DNA from: Stenotrophomonas_A sp036566925
GTDB taxonomy: Bacteria; Pseudomonadota; Gammaproteobacteria; Xanthomonadales; Xanthomonadaceae
Direction: 5' to 3'
Length of the DNA: 64,000 nucleotides
Assembly: GCA_036566925.1 (NCBI GenBank)
Contig: DATCVI010000055.1
Location: forward strand, 35,389-99,388
How positions within the stretch are numbered: the first letter of the stretch is position 1; the number at the start of each line of letters is the position of its first letter. Below, in pieces: positions 54,780-62,628 of the stretch. The position numbers and the translations under genes are program-made. The notes under the pieces were generated by a model, which saw nothing but the letters and a program-made list of their open reading frames with translations, was not told where the DNA came from and did not search any database.

Positions 54780-55575
54780 GTCCGCCGCGCTGCGTCGGCT
54801 CGACCACGCCTGGCGCGTGGTCGGTACCGGCCTGAGCTTCCTGGCCTTCGGCCTGGGCGGCCTGTTCCTGCGCGTCTGTCTGTTCCCGCTGCTGCTGCTC
54901 GGCGTCAAGGATCTGCGCCGGCGGCGCGAACTTGCCCGCCGCTGGATCCAGCGCAGCTTTGCTGCCCATGTCTGGCTGATGCACCGCCTTGGCGTGATGA
55001 CCTACGAGTTGCGCGGGCATGAACGGCTTCAGCGTAAAGGCTTGTTGATCCTGGCCAACCACCCGACCCTGATCGACGTGGTCATGCTCATTTCCCTGCT
55101 TCCCGACGCCGATTGCGTGGTCAAGGTCGGGGTGGCGCGCAATCCGTTCATGCGCGGCCCGGTGCGCGCCGCTGGCTATATCGCCAACGATGAGGGCGCC
55201 GGACTGGTGGAAGAATGCATCGCTGCGGTGCGTGCCGGCGGTAACCTGGTGATCTTTCCGGAGGGCACCCGCAGCCAGCCCGGGCAGCCTTTGAGGCTGC
55301 AGCGGGGCGCGGCAAACATCGCCGTACGCGGCGGCCTGGACATCACGCCTGTAAGGATTTCCTGTGTGCCGCCGACATTAGGGAAGGGCCAGAAGTGGTA
55401 TCGTGTGCCTTCACGGCGATTTCACATGTTGATCGAGGTCGGGGAAGACCTTCCGATCGCGCCGTTCCTGCAAGAGATCGCCGCCGCCCCCGGGAGCGAA
55501 GCCCTGGCGGTCCGACGGCTCAACGACCACCTTTGTCATTATTTTTCGGGAGAAGTTGCGCGTGCAGGCACTTGA
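54772..55575 (+). CDS. PlsC-like acyltransferase (aryl polyene cluster)
   Basis: A 267-residue membrane-associated acyltransferase. A hydrophobic segment (about 18-42) precedes the HxxxxD motif in LANHPTLIDVVM (about 98-109) and the FPEGTRSQPG motif (about 163-172). RGAANIAVRGGLDITPVRISC completes the lysophosphatidate-acyltransferase pattern. In such clusters it may attach the polyene to a lipid. The ATG at 54772 overlaps the previous gene by 8 nt. The first acyl carrier protein starts inside its end. Confidence 0.88.
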   Translation: MAESAALRRLDHAWRVVGTGLSFLAFGLGGLFLRVCLFPLLLLGVKDLRRRRELARRWIQRSFAAHVWLMHRLGVMTYELRGHERLQRKGLLILANHPTLIDVVMLISLLPDADCVVKVGVARNPFMRGPVRAAGYIANDEGAGLVEECIAAVRAGGNLVIFPEGTRSQPGQPLRLQRGAANIAVRGGLDITPVRISCVPPTLGKGQKWYRVPSRRFHMLIEVGEDLPIAPFLQEIAAAPGSEALAVRRLNDHLCHYFSGEVARAGT

Positions 55576-55828
55576 GCACGAGATCAAGGAATTGATCATT
55601 TCCTCGTTGTCATTGGAAGACATCACGCCCGAAGAAATCGATCCGGTCGCGCCGCTGTTCGTCGAAGGGCTGGGGCTGGATTCGATCGATGCACTGGAAC
55701 TCGGCCTGGCGCTGCAGAAGCGCTACAACGTCAGCCTGTCGGCCGATTCGCAGGAAACCCGCAAGCATTTCGCCAGCGTGCGCGCGCTGGCTGAATTCGT
55801 GGCCTCGCGCCAGCAGGCGAGCGCCTGA
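55562..55828 (+). CDS. acyl carrier protein 1 (aryl polyene)
   Basis: An 88-residue carrier protein. The phosphopantetheine site is the Ser in VEGLGLDSIDALELGLAL (about residue 41), with a typical four-helix pattern around it. The GTG at 55562 follows GGGAG by 9 nt; a TTG 6 nt upstream would leave too little room. It overlaps the acyltransferase end by 14 nt. It should be loaded by a phosphopantetheinyl transferase such as the one at 30736-31350. Confidence 0.9.
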   Translation: MQALEHEIKELIISSLSLEDITPEEIDPVAPLFVEGLGLDSIDALELGLALQKRYNVSLSADSQETRKHFASVRALAEFVASRQQASA

Positions 55829-55844
55829 GCAGAGATTGAAGAGC

Positions 55845-56099
55845 ATGACCAAGAACGAACTTTTCGACCGGATCGTGGCGATCCTGCATGAGAGCTTCGA
55901 GATCGATCCTTCGCGGATCGCGCCGGAGACCCGGTTGTACGAAGACCTCGACATCGACAGCATCGACGCGGTCGACCTGATCGTGCAGCTGAAGCCGCTG
56001 CTGGGCCGCAGCCTGCAGCCGGACGCCTTCAAGTCGGTACGCACCGTCCAGGACATCATCGACGTGCTGCACGGGTTGCTGCGCGACCAGGCTGCCTGA
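55845..56099 (+). CDS. acyl carrier protein 2 (aryl polyene)
   Basis: An 84-residue carrier protein with the attachment Ser in YEDLDIDSIDAVDLIVQL (about residue 39), LKPLLGRSLQPDAFKSVRTVQDIIDVL and a short C-terminal tail. It differs clearly from carrier 1, so the two likely serve different steps or partners. It starts 16 nt after carrier 1. Confidence 0.92.
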   Translation: MTKNELFDRIVAILHESFEIDPSRIAPETRLYEDLDIDSIDAVDLIVQLKPLLGRSLQPDAFKSVRTVQDIIDVLHGLLRDQAA

Positions 56100-56119
56100 C
56101 CGGATAAGGAGCGGCCGCC

Positions 56120-56671
56120 GTGAACCGTCTGCGCGCGGCCGCGCTCCTGGTGCTGTCGCTGGCCTACCCGTTGCTGGTCTACCTGGCGATGGGACGTTTC
56201 GAGCCGCGCTGGATGGCCTTGTTGCTGTTCGCGCTGGCGCTGTTGCGCGCAGCCGCCACCCGCCAGCCGGTCTGGCTCGCAGCCTCGGCCGGCGCCGGCC
56301 TGCTGGCCCTGCTGGCCACTGTGCTCAACCAGGCCCTGCCGCTGAAGCTCTATCCGGCGCTGGTCAACGCGGTGCTGCTGGCGGTGTTCGCGGTCAGCCT
56401 GCGGTTTCCGCCGAGCGCGGTTGAACGCATCGCCCGGCTTAGCGAACCCGACCTGCCGCCGCGCGCGATTGCCTATACCCGTCGCGTCACCCAGGTGTGG
56501 TGCGGCTTCTTCGTGCTCAACGGCACGCTCGCGCTGGCCACTGCACTATGGGCCAGCGAGCGCACCTGGGCCTTCTACAACGGATTGTTGGCCTACGTGA
56601 TGATGGGTGTGTTGTTTGCGGCGGAGTGGTGCATTCGGCAGCGCGTGCGGGCGGCGCATGGCCATGGCTGA
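56120..56671 (+). CDS. COG4648-like membrane protein (aryl polyene cluster)
   Basis: A 183-residue protein with about five membrane segments. It starts LRAAALLVLSLAYPLLVYLAMGRFEPRW and has ARLSEPDLPPRAIAYTRRVTQVWCGFFVLNGTLAL, a pattern common to small membrane proteins conserved in aryl-polyene clusters. The role is unknown, possibly linked to the neighbouring ligase. Its end overlaps the next start by 14 nt. Confidence 0.85.
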   Translation: MNRLRAAALLVLSLAYPLLVYLAMGRFEPRWMALLLFALALLRAAATRQPVWLAASAGAGLLALLATVLNQALPLKLYPALVNAVLLAVFAVSLRFPPSAVERIARLSEPDLPPRAIAYTRRVTQVWCGFFVLNGTLALATALWASERTWAFYNGLLAYVMMGVLFAAEWCIRQRVRAAHGHG

Positions 56672-58340
56672 GTGGATCGCGCTGCGCCGGCTGGCGTTGA
56701 CCGAAAGTGGCGAACGCAACGTGACGCCCACGTTGTCGCATGCGCACTGGCGCCAGCGCGTGGCCGATTGGCACGCCGCCTTCAGCGCCGCCGAAGGCCG
56801 CGACTGGGCGCTGTACTGCAGCGATGAAGGCGAATTTTCCGCGGCCTTGTTTGGCGCCTGGCACGCCGGCAAGCGGGTGTTCCTGCCGGGCGACGACCTG
56901 CCTGGAACACTCGACCGCCTGGCCACGCGCGTGCATGGCTTTGCCGGCGAACTGCCGGCGCCGCTGCGGCCGCTACGCGCCGCTACGGGCAGCGGCGCAG
57001 CGTCGGCGCTGGCCGAACTAGACGAAGACGGCGCCGGCGTGGTGATGTTCACCTCCGGCAGCACCGGCGAGCCGGCCGCCATCGACAAATGCCTGCGCCA
57101 GCTCGCACGCGAAGTCGAGGCATTGCAGGCTGCGTTCGGCGCGCAGATCGAAGATTGCCGGGTACACGGCACGGTTTCGCACCAGCACATCTATGGGTTG
57201 CTGTTTCGCGTGCTGTGGCCGCTCGCTGCCGGCCGCCAGACCCTGCCGCGCGCGTTCTTCCATGAAGACATGGTCAGCGCGATGGCCGGCCACGATGCCG
57301 TGCTGGTCGCCACCCCCGCGCATCTCAAGCGCCTCCCCGAACAACTCGACTGGGCCGCCTCGCACGGGCACCTGCGCGCAGTGTTCTCCTCCGGCGGTCC
57401 GTTGCCGGCCGAGTCTGCGCATGACGTGCGCCAGCGCCTGGGCGTGGCGCCGACCGAAGTATTCGGCAGCAGCGAAACCGGCGGCATTGCCTGGCGCCGC
57501 TGGGAAAGCGATGTGCCGCATTGGCACCCGCTGCCGCACGTGCAATGGCGCATCGATGTCGACGGCCACCTGGAAGTGAATTCCCCGCATCTGGCGCAGC
57601 CGCACTGGTGGCGCAGCGAAGATCGCGCCGAGGCACTGGCTGACGGCGGCTTCCGCCTGCTTGGCCGTGCCGATCGCATCGTCAAGATCGAAGAGCGCCG
57701 TGTTTCCCTCGACGCCTTGCAGCAGCAACTCGCCCGCCACCCCGCCGTGGCCGAGGCGCGGGTCCTGGTGCTGCCCGGCGCGCGCAGCGTCCTGGGTGCG
57801 GCCGTCGTGCCGACCGAGCAAGGCTGGCACGACCTGCGCGAACACGGCCGCCGCGAGTTCTCGCAGCGCCTGTCCGCACATCTGGCCGACAGCCACGACG
57901 CGGTCACGCGGCCGCGGCGCTGGCGTTTCGTCGAAGCGCTGCCGGTCAATGCCCAGGGCAAGGTGACCGAGCCGGCGCTGGCGGCACTGTTTCGCCCGCA
58001 TTACCCGCAACCGCTGTGGCATTCACGCAACGCGACCGAGGCCGAACTCGAGATCTTCCTCGAACCCGAACTGGCCGCCTTCGACGGCCACTTTCCGCAG
58101 GCGCAGATCCTGCCCGGCGTGGCGCAGCTGGACTGGGCCATCCATTTCGGCCGCGAAACCTTTGCCATCCAGGCGCCGTTCCAGCGCATGGACGTGCTGA
58201 AGTTCCAGCGCGTCCTGCGGCCGGGCGAAACCGTGCGCATGTCGTTGCATTGGCATGCGGCGCAGCAGGTGCTGGCGTTCAAGCTGGTATCGGCGCATGG
58301 CCCGCATGCCAGCGGCAAGGTGATCTTCGGCCATGCATGA
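56658..58340 (+). CDS. AMP-ligase fused to a FabZ/ApeI-like dehydratase
   Basis: A 560-residue two-domain protein. The N-terminal part (about 1-445) is an adenylate-forming ligase: MFTSGSTGEPAAIDKC (phosphate loop, about 130-145), TEVFGSSETGGIAWRRW and LLGRADRIVKIEERRVSL. The C-terminal part (about 450-560) is a hotdog domain with EPELAAFDGHFPQAQILPGVAQLDWAI, the FDGHFP and PGV elements of FabZ-like dehydratases. It could activate hydroxybenzoate and load the carrier, then dehydrate the growing chain. The start is ATG 56658 (or 56664), overlapping the previous stop. Confidence 0.9.
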   Translation: MAMAEWIALRRLALTESGERNVTPTLSHAHWRQRVADWHAAFSAAEGRDWALYCSDEGEFSAALFGAWHAGKRVFLPGDDLPGTLDRLATRVHGFAGELPAPLRPLRAATGSGAASALAELDEDGAGVVMFTSGSTGEPAAIDKCLRQLAREVEALQAAFGAQIEDCRVHGTVSHQHIYGLLFRVLWPLAAGRQTLPRAFFHEDMVSAMAGHDAVLVATPAHLKRLPEQLDWAASHGHLRAVFSSGGPLPAESAHDVRQRLGVAPTEVFGSSETGGIAWRRWESDVPHWHPLPHVQWRIDVDGHLEVNSPHLAQPHWWRSEDRAEALADGGFRLLGRADRIVKIEERRVSLDALQQQLARHPAVAEARVLVLPGARSVLGAAVVPTEQGWHDLREHGRREFSQRLSAHLADSHDAVTRPRRWRFVEALPVNAQGKVTEPALAALFRPHYPQPLWHSRNATEAELEIFLEPELAAFDGHFPQAQILPGVAQLDWAIHFGRETFAIQAPFQRMDVLKFQRVLRPGETVRMSLHWHAAQQVLAFKLVSAHGPHASGKVIFGHA

Positions 58341-59112
58341 GCCCCGTCGCGATCCGGCCGCTGACTTCCGCGCGCTGGTGCTGATCCCGGTCTATGACCA
58401 CGAGCACGCCATCGGCGCGATGGTGGCCGGCGTGCTTGCCAGCGGCGAAGACTGCCTGCTGGTCGACGATGGTTCCAACGCCACCTGCGCCGCCGTGCTC
58501 GACGCGCTCGTCGCTGTCCATGCTCCGCGCGTGCGACTGCTGCGCTTGCCGCACAACCAGGGCAAAGGCAGCGCCGTGCTGGCGGGTTTTGCCGAAGCAG
58601 CGCGCCAGGGCTACAGCCACGTACTGCAGATCGACGCCGACGGCCAGCACGACCCGCGCGATATCCCGCGCTTCCTCGCCCAGGCGCGGTACGCGCCGGC
58701 CAAGATCATCTCCGGCGTGCCCGAGTACGACGACAGCGTGCCCAAGGGTCGCCTCTACGGCCGCTACCTCACCCATGTCTGGGTCTGGATCAATACCTGG
58801 TCGCTGGCGATTCGCGATTCGATGTGCGGTTTCCGCGTCTACCCGTTGCCACCGGTGCTGCAATTGATCGCCGAAGAGCCGATCGGCCGGCGCATGGACT
58901 TTGACACCGACATGATCGTGCGGCTGTTCTGGCGCGGGGTCGAGGTCGTCAACCTGCCTACGCGAGTCACCTATCCCAGTGACGGCATTTCGCACTTCGA
59001 TGTGTGGCGCGACAACGTGCGCATCACCCGCATGCATACCCGGTTGTTCTTCGGCATGCTGCGGCGTTCTCCGCGGCTGTTGTGGCGGCGGCTCGGTGGG
59101 CCGGCGGCATGA
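58333..59112 (+). CDS. family 2 glycosyltransferase (pigment cluster)
   Basis: A 259-residue GT2 with VLIPVYDHEHAIGAMVAGVL, VDDGSN and LQIDADGQHDPRDIP (DxD, about 98-112), then GRLYGRYLTHVWVWINTWSLAIRDSMCGFRVYPL with SMCGFR. It resembles polyprenyl-phosphate-type transferases. It may glycosylate the pigment head or lipid anchor. Overlaps its neighbours at both ends. Confidence 0.88.
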   Translation: MHEPRRDPAADFRALVLIPVYDHEHAIGAMVAGVLASGEDCLLVDDGSNATCAAVLDALVAVHAPRVRLLRLPHNQGKGSAVLAGFAEAARQGYSHVLQIDADGQHDPRDIPRFLAQARYAPAKIISGVPEYDDSVPKGRLYGRYLTHVWVWINTWSLAIRDSMCGFRVYPLPPVLQLIAEEPIGRRMDFDTDMIVRLFWRGVEVVNLPTRVTYPSDGISHFDVWRDNVRITRMHTRLFFGMLRRSPRLLWRRLGGPAA

Positions 59113-60056
59113 ACGCGCCAGCACGCACGCCGCATTGGGCCGAGATCGGCGAGACCACCTCGGCTGCCGGCATCGCCTTCCTGTGCGGCGTGCATCGCTG
59201 GCTCGGGCGCTGGCCGTTTCGGCTGTGCCTGTATCCGGTGGTTCTCGCGCACTGGCTGCTGCATCCCACCGCGCGCCGGTCCTCGCTCGAATACCTGCGC
59301 CAGTTGCACGCGCATGCCGGCACCTTCGCGCGCTGGCCCGGCGCCTGGCACAGCTTGCGCCACTTCGCCTGCTTCGCCGAGACCGTGCTGGACAAGCTGC
59401 TCGCCGCCGGTCGCCGCTATCCGGCCGAGCGGGTGGCGCTGCATCGCCAACAGGTGCTCGACCTGGTGCGCGAAGGCCGCGGCGGGCTCATCATCACCGC
59501 GCACATCGGCTGCCTGGAGCTGTGCCAGGCGCTGGCCGAATCGGTGCCGGGCTTTCGCATCACCGTGCTGGTGCATACCGCACACGCGCAACGCATCAAC
59601 CGCATGATGCGGCGGCTGGATCCCGGCCACCGCGTCGAGCTGCTGCAGGTGACCGACATGGGCCCAGGCACCGCCGCGCTGCTGGCAGAGCGAGTGGCCG
59701 CCGGGCAATTCGTCGCCATTGCCGGCGACCGCGTACCGGTCGGCGGCGGCCGCAGCGTGCGGGTGTCGTTCCTGGGCCGGCCAGCGCCGTTCCCGATCGG
59801 CGCCTACGTGCTGGCCTCGGTGCTGGCCTGCCCGGTGTTCACGATGTCGTGCCTGCACGCCGGGCGCGGTTATCGCGTGGAATTCCAAGCCTTCGCTGAG
59901 CGCATCGTGCTGCCGCGCGGCTCGCGTGACGCCGCCATCGCCGCCCAGGCCACGCGCCTGGCGAGCTGGCTGGAAACGCAGGTGAAGGCCGCCCCTTACG
60001 ACTGGTTCAATTTCTTCCCCTTCTGGGATCAGGTGCCGCATGAAGATGGACAATGA
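59109..60056 (+). CDS. LpxL/HtrB-like acyltransferase (COG4261, pigment cluster)
   Basis: A 315-residue member of the lipid A acyltransferase superfamily. The N-terminal hydrophobic region (about 15-55) is followed by LIITAHIGCLELCQALAE (HxxxxE site, about 131-148), FVAIAGDRVPVGGGRSVRVSFLGRPAPFPIGAYVLAS and FNFFPFWDQ at the end. It likely attaches an acyl or polyene group to a glycolipid. The ATG at 59109 overlaps the preceding stop. Confidence 0.88.
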   Translation: MNAPARTPHWAEIGETTSAAGIAFLCGVHRWLGRWPFRLCLYPVVLAHWLLHPTARRSSLEYLRQLHAHAGTFARWPGAWHSLRHFACFAETVLDKLLAAGRRYPAERVALHRQQVLDLVREGRGGLIITAHIGCLELCQALAESVPGFRITVLVHTAHAQRINRMMRRLDPGHRVELLQVTDMGPGTAALLAERVAAGQFVAIAGDRVPVGGGRSVRVSFLGRPAPFPIGAYVLASVLACPVFTMSCLHAGRGYRVEFQAFAERIVLPRGSRDAAIAAQATRLASWLETQVKAAPYDWFNFFPFWDQVPHEDGQ

Positions 60057-61590
60057 GCTGCCGCTGCAGCGTTTCGGCGCCGCGCCGCTGGCGATCGAAT
60101 CGGTGGTGGGCCTGGCCCGCCGCACGCACGTGGCCGCGCTGAGCGAAGACGAAACCTTCCGCGCGCGGATCGTCCGCGGCGCCGATTTCCTCGACCGCCT
60201 GCTCGCCGAAGACGGCGTGGTCTATGGCGTCACCACCGGCTACGGCGACTCGTGCACGGTGAACATTCCGCCGCGACTGGTGGCCGAACTGCCGCACCAT
60301 CTCTACACCTACCACGGCTGCGGCCTGGGCCGCTTCCTCGACGAGGAAGAGACGCGTGCGGTGCTCGCGGCGCGCCTGGCTTCGCTCAGCCGCGGCATGT
60401 CGGGCGTCAGCCTGGGCTTGCTCGAAGGCCTGGCGACCCTGCTGCGCCACGACGTGCTGCCGATGATCCCGGCCGAAGGCTCGGTGGGTGCCAGCGGCGA
60501 CCTCACCCCGCTGTCCTACGTCGCCGCGGTCCTGTGTGGCGAACGCGAGGTCATGTACCAGGGTCAGTGCCGGCCCGCGGCCGAGGTGCTGGCCGAGATC
60601 GGCATGACCCCGCTGAAGCTGCGGCCCAAGGAAGGCCTGGCGATCATGAACGGTACTGCGGTGATGACCGCGCTGGCCTGCCTGGCCTGGCGCCGCGCCG
60701 ACTACGTGTCGCGTCTTGCCACCCGCCTGACCGCCTTCAACGTGCTCGCCAGCAATGGCAACGCGCACCACTTCGACGAGGTGCTGTTCGCCGCCAAGCC
60801 GCACCCGGGGCAATCGCGCGTGGCCGAGCGCCTGCGCGAGGACCTGCACAGCGACCGCCCGAGCCGCAACGACCATCGGCTGCAGGACCGCTATTCGCTG
60901 CGCTGCGCGCCGCACGTGATCGGCGTGCTCGAAGATGTGCTGCCGTTCCTGCGCCAGTTGATCGAGACCGAGCTCAACAGCGCCAACGACAATCCGTTGA
61001 TCGATCCGGACCGCGAGCAGATCCTGCACGGCGGCCACTTCTATGGCGGGCATATCGCGCTGGCCATGGATACACTGAAGAACGCGGTGGCCAACGTCGC
61101 CGACCTGCTCGACCGCCAGCTCGCGCTGCTGGTGGACAGCCGCTACAACCACGGCTTGCCGGCCAACCTCTCCGGCGTCAACGGCGAGCGCGCGCCGATC
61201 AACCACGGCCTCAAGGCGCTGCAGATCAGCGTCTCGGCCTGGACCGCCGAAGCGCTCAAGCTGACCATGCCTGCCTCGGTGTTCTCGCGCTCCACCGAAT
61301 GCCACAACCAGGACAAGGTCAGCATGGGTACGATCGCCGCGCGCGACTGCCTGCGCGTGCTCACGCTCACCGAGCAGGTCGTCGCCGCCATGCTGATCGC
61401 CGCGCGCCAGGGCATCACCCTGCGCGAGCGCGTGCAGCAACGCGCCGCGTTCGGCGAAGCGGCCGAGGCCATGCATGCAGATCTGTGCGAGCGCATCGCG
61501 CTGGTCGAAGAAGACCGCGCGCTGGACGGCGAGTTGCGTGCACTGGTTGCGAACATCCGCCAGGAAAGCTGGGCCTTGTATGTCGACTGA
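60040..61590 (+). CDS. aromatic amino acid ammonia-lyase (HAL/PAL superfamily)
   Basis: A 516-residue lyase with the MIO cofactor triad Ala151-Ser152-Gly153 in EGSVGASGDLTPLSYVA, YGVTTGYGD near the start, NHHFDEV-like loop, RSTECHNQDKVSMGT, and QDRYSLRCAPHVIG. The substrate-selectivity pair is Tyr91-His92 (YTYHGCGLG), where histidine lyases usually have Ser-His and tyrosine lyases His-Leu. Products (a cinnamate or urocanate) cannot be assigned. It overlaps the acyltransferase start by 17 nt and the thioesterase by 11 nt, so it belongs to the operon. Confidence 0.93.
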   Translation: MKMDNELPLQRFGAAPLAIESVVGLARRTHVAALSEDETFRARIVRGADFLDRLLAEDGVVYGVTTGYGDSCTVNIPPRLVAELPHHLYTYHGCGLGRFLDEEETRAVLAARLASLSRGMSGVSLGLLEGLATLLRHDVLPMIPAEGSVGASGDLTPLSYVAAVLCGEREVMYQGQCRPAAEVLAEIGMTPLKLRPKEGLAIMNGTAVMTALACLAWRRADYVSRLATRLTAFNVLASNGNAHHFDEVLFAAKPHPGQSRVAERLREDLHSDRPSRNDHRLQDRYSLRCAPHVIGVLEDVLPFLRQLIETELNSANDNPLIDPDREQILHGGHFYGGHIALAMDTLKNAVANVADLLDRQLALLVDSRYNHGLPANLSGVNGERAPINHGLKALQISVSAWTAEALKLTMPASVFSRSTECHNQDKVSMGTIAARDCLRVLTLTEQVVAAMLIAARQGITLRERVQQRAAFGEAAEAMHADLCERIALVEEDRALDGELRALVANIRQESWALYVD

Positions 61591-61999
61591 GCTTGCCGCC
61601 GAAATCTCGCTGAGCCCGGCCTTCCACGATTGCGATGCCATGCACGTGGTCTGGCACGGTAATTACTTCAAGTATTTCGAGATTGCCCGCTGCGCCCTGC
61701 TGGCGCGCTATGACTACGACTATCCGCAGATGCAGGAATCGGGCTATCTGTGGCCGGTGGTCGACGCGCGCGTGAAGTACATCCGGCCGCTGTTGTATGC
61801 GCAGGCGCTGAAGGTCTCCGCGCGCATCAGCGAGTACGAGAACCGCCTGAAGATCGACTACGAGATCCGCGACGCTGCCAGCGGCCAGGTGCTGACGCGC
61901 GCGCACACGATCCAGGTCGCTGTCCTCGCCGCCACCGGCGAGCTGCAATACGTCTGCCCCCCGGTGTTGTGGGAGCGGCTGGGAGTGCAACCGCAATGA
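61580..61999 (+). CDS. hotdog-fold acyl-CoA thioesterase (4HBT/YbgC-like)
   Basis: A 139-residue thioesterase. The active-site segment FHDCDAMHVVWHGNYFKYFEIARCALL (about 13-39) contains the catalytic Asp, and VKYIRPLLYAQALKVSARI follows. It may release or edit acyl thioesters on the ACPs. It starts inside the ammonia-lyase end and stops inside the LolA-like start (ATGA). Confidence 0.92.
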   Translation: MSTELAAEISLSPAFHDCDAMHVVWHGNYFKYFEIARCALLARYDYDYPQMQESGYLWPVVDARVKYIRPLLYAQALKVSARISEYENRLKIDYEIRDAASGQVLTRAHTIQVAVLAATGELQYVCPPVLWERLGVQPQ

Positions 62000-62628
62000 A
62001 ATCGCTCGTGTTGTTGTTCGCGCTGGCCCTGCCGCTGGCAGCGCCGGCCAAGACGCCGGCCGCTGCCGTGGCGGTCTCCACCGAACTGGCCCAGGTACAG
62101 CAGCGCGTCGCGCGCCCGGCCTTGCTGCGTGCCGACTTCACCCAGGAAAAGCAGGTCGCCGGTTTCCGCAACCCGCTGCGCTCGCAAGGCCAGTTCGTGC
62201 TGGCGCAGCAGCGCGGGGTGATCTGGCGCACGCTCAAGCCATTCCCATCCGAAGTGGTGCTTACCCGCGACCGCATCCTCAGCCGCCAGGCCGACGGCAG
62301 CATCCAGGTCGAAGTCGATGGCCGCCAGCAACCGGCCATGCGCGCGATCAACGCGATGATGTTCGCGCTGATGAGCGGCGACGTGCAGGCGATGTCCGCC
62401 AGTTTCAACGTGCGTGCCGAGCTGCTGCCCGACAACGCCTGGCGCCTGCACCTGACGCCGCGTTCGGCGATGCTGGCCAAGGCCTTTGCCTCGCTTGAGC
62501 TTGAAGGCGACCGCTATGTGCGCAAGGTCGAGATCGAGGAAGCCAACCACGACCGTACGCGCCTGAGTTTCGACAACTTCCGCCTGGCGCCGCCACTGGA
62601 CGCCGGCGAGGAACACAGCCTTGACTGA
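61996..62628 (+). CDS. LolA-like outer-membrane lipoprotein carrier (pigment cluster)
   Basis: A 210-residue periplasmic carrier. The signal peptide (about 1-18, ending APAK) is followed by a LolA fold: LRADFTQEKQVAGFRNPLRSQGQFVLAQQRGVIWRTLKPFPSEVV, then LEGDRYVRKVEIEEANHDRTRLSF. A LolA copy next to an MMPL transporter is typical of aryl-polyene clusters and suggests delivery of a lipidated pigment to the outer membrane. The next gene overlaps its end by 8 nt. Confidence 0.9.
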   Translation: MKSLVLLFALALPLAAPAKTPAAAVAVSTELAQVQQRVARPALLRADFTQEKQVAGFRNPLRSQGQFVLAQQRGVIWRTLKPFPSEVVLTRDRILSRQADGSIQVEVDGRQQPAMRAINAMMFALMSGDVQAMSASFNVRAELLPDNAWRLHLTPRSAMLAKAFASLELEGDRYVRKVEIEEANHDRTRLSFDNFRLAPPLDAGEEHSLD

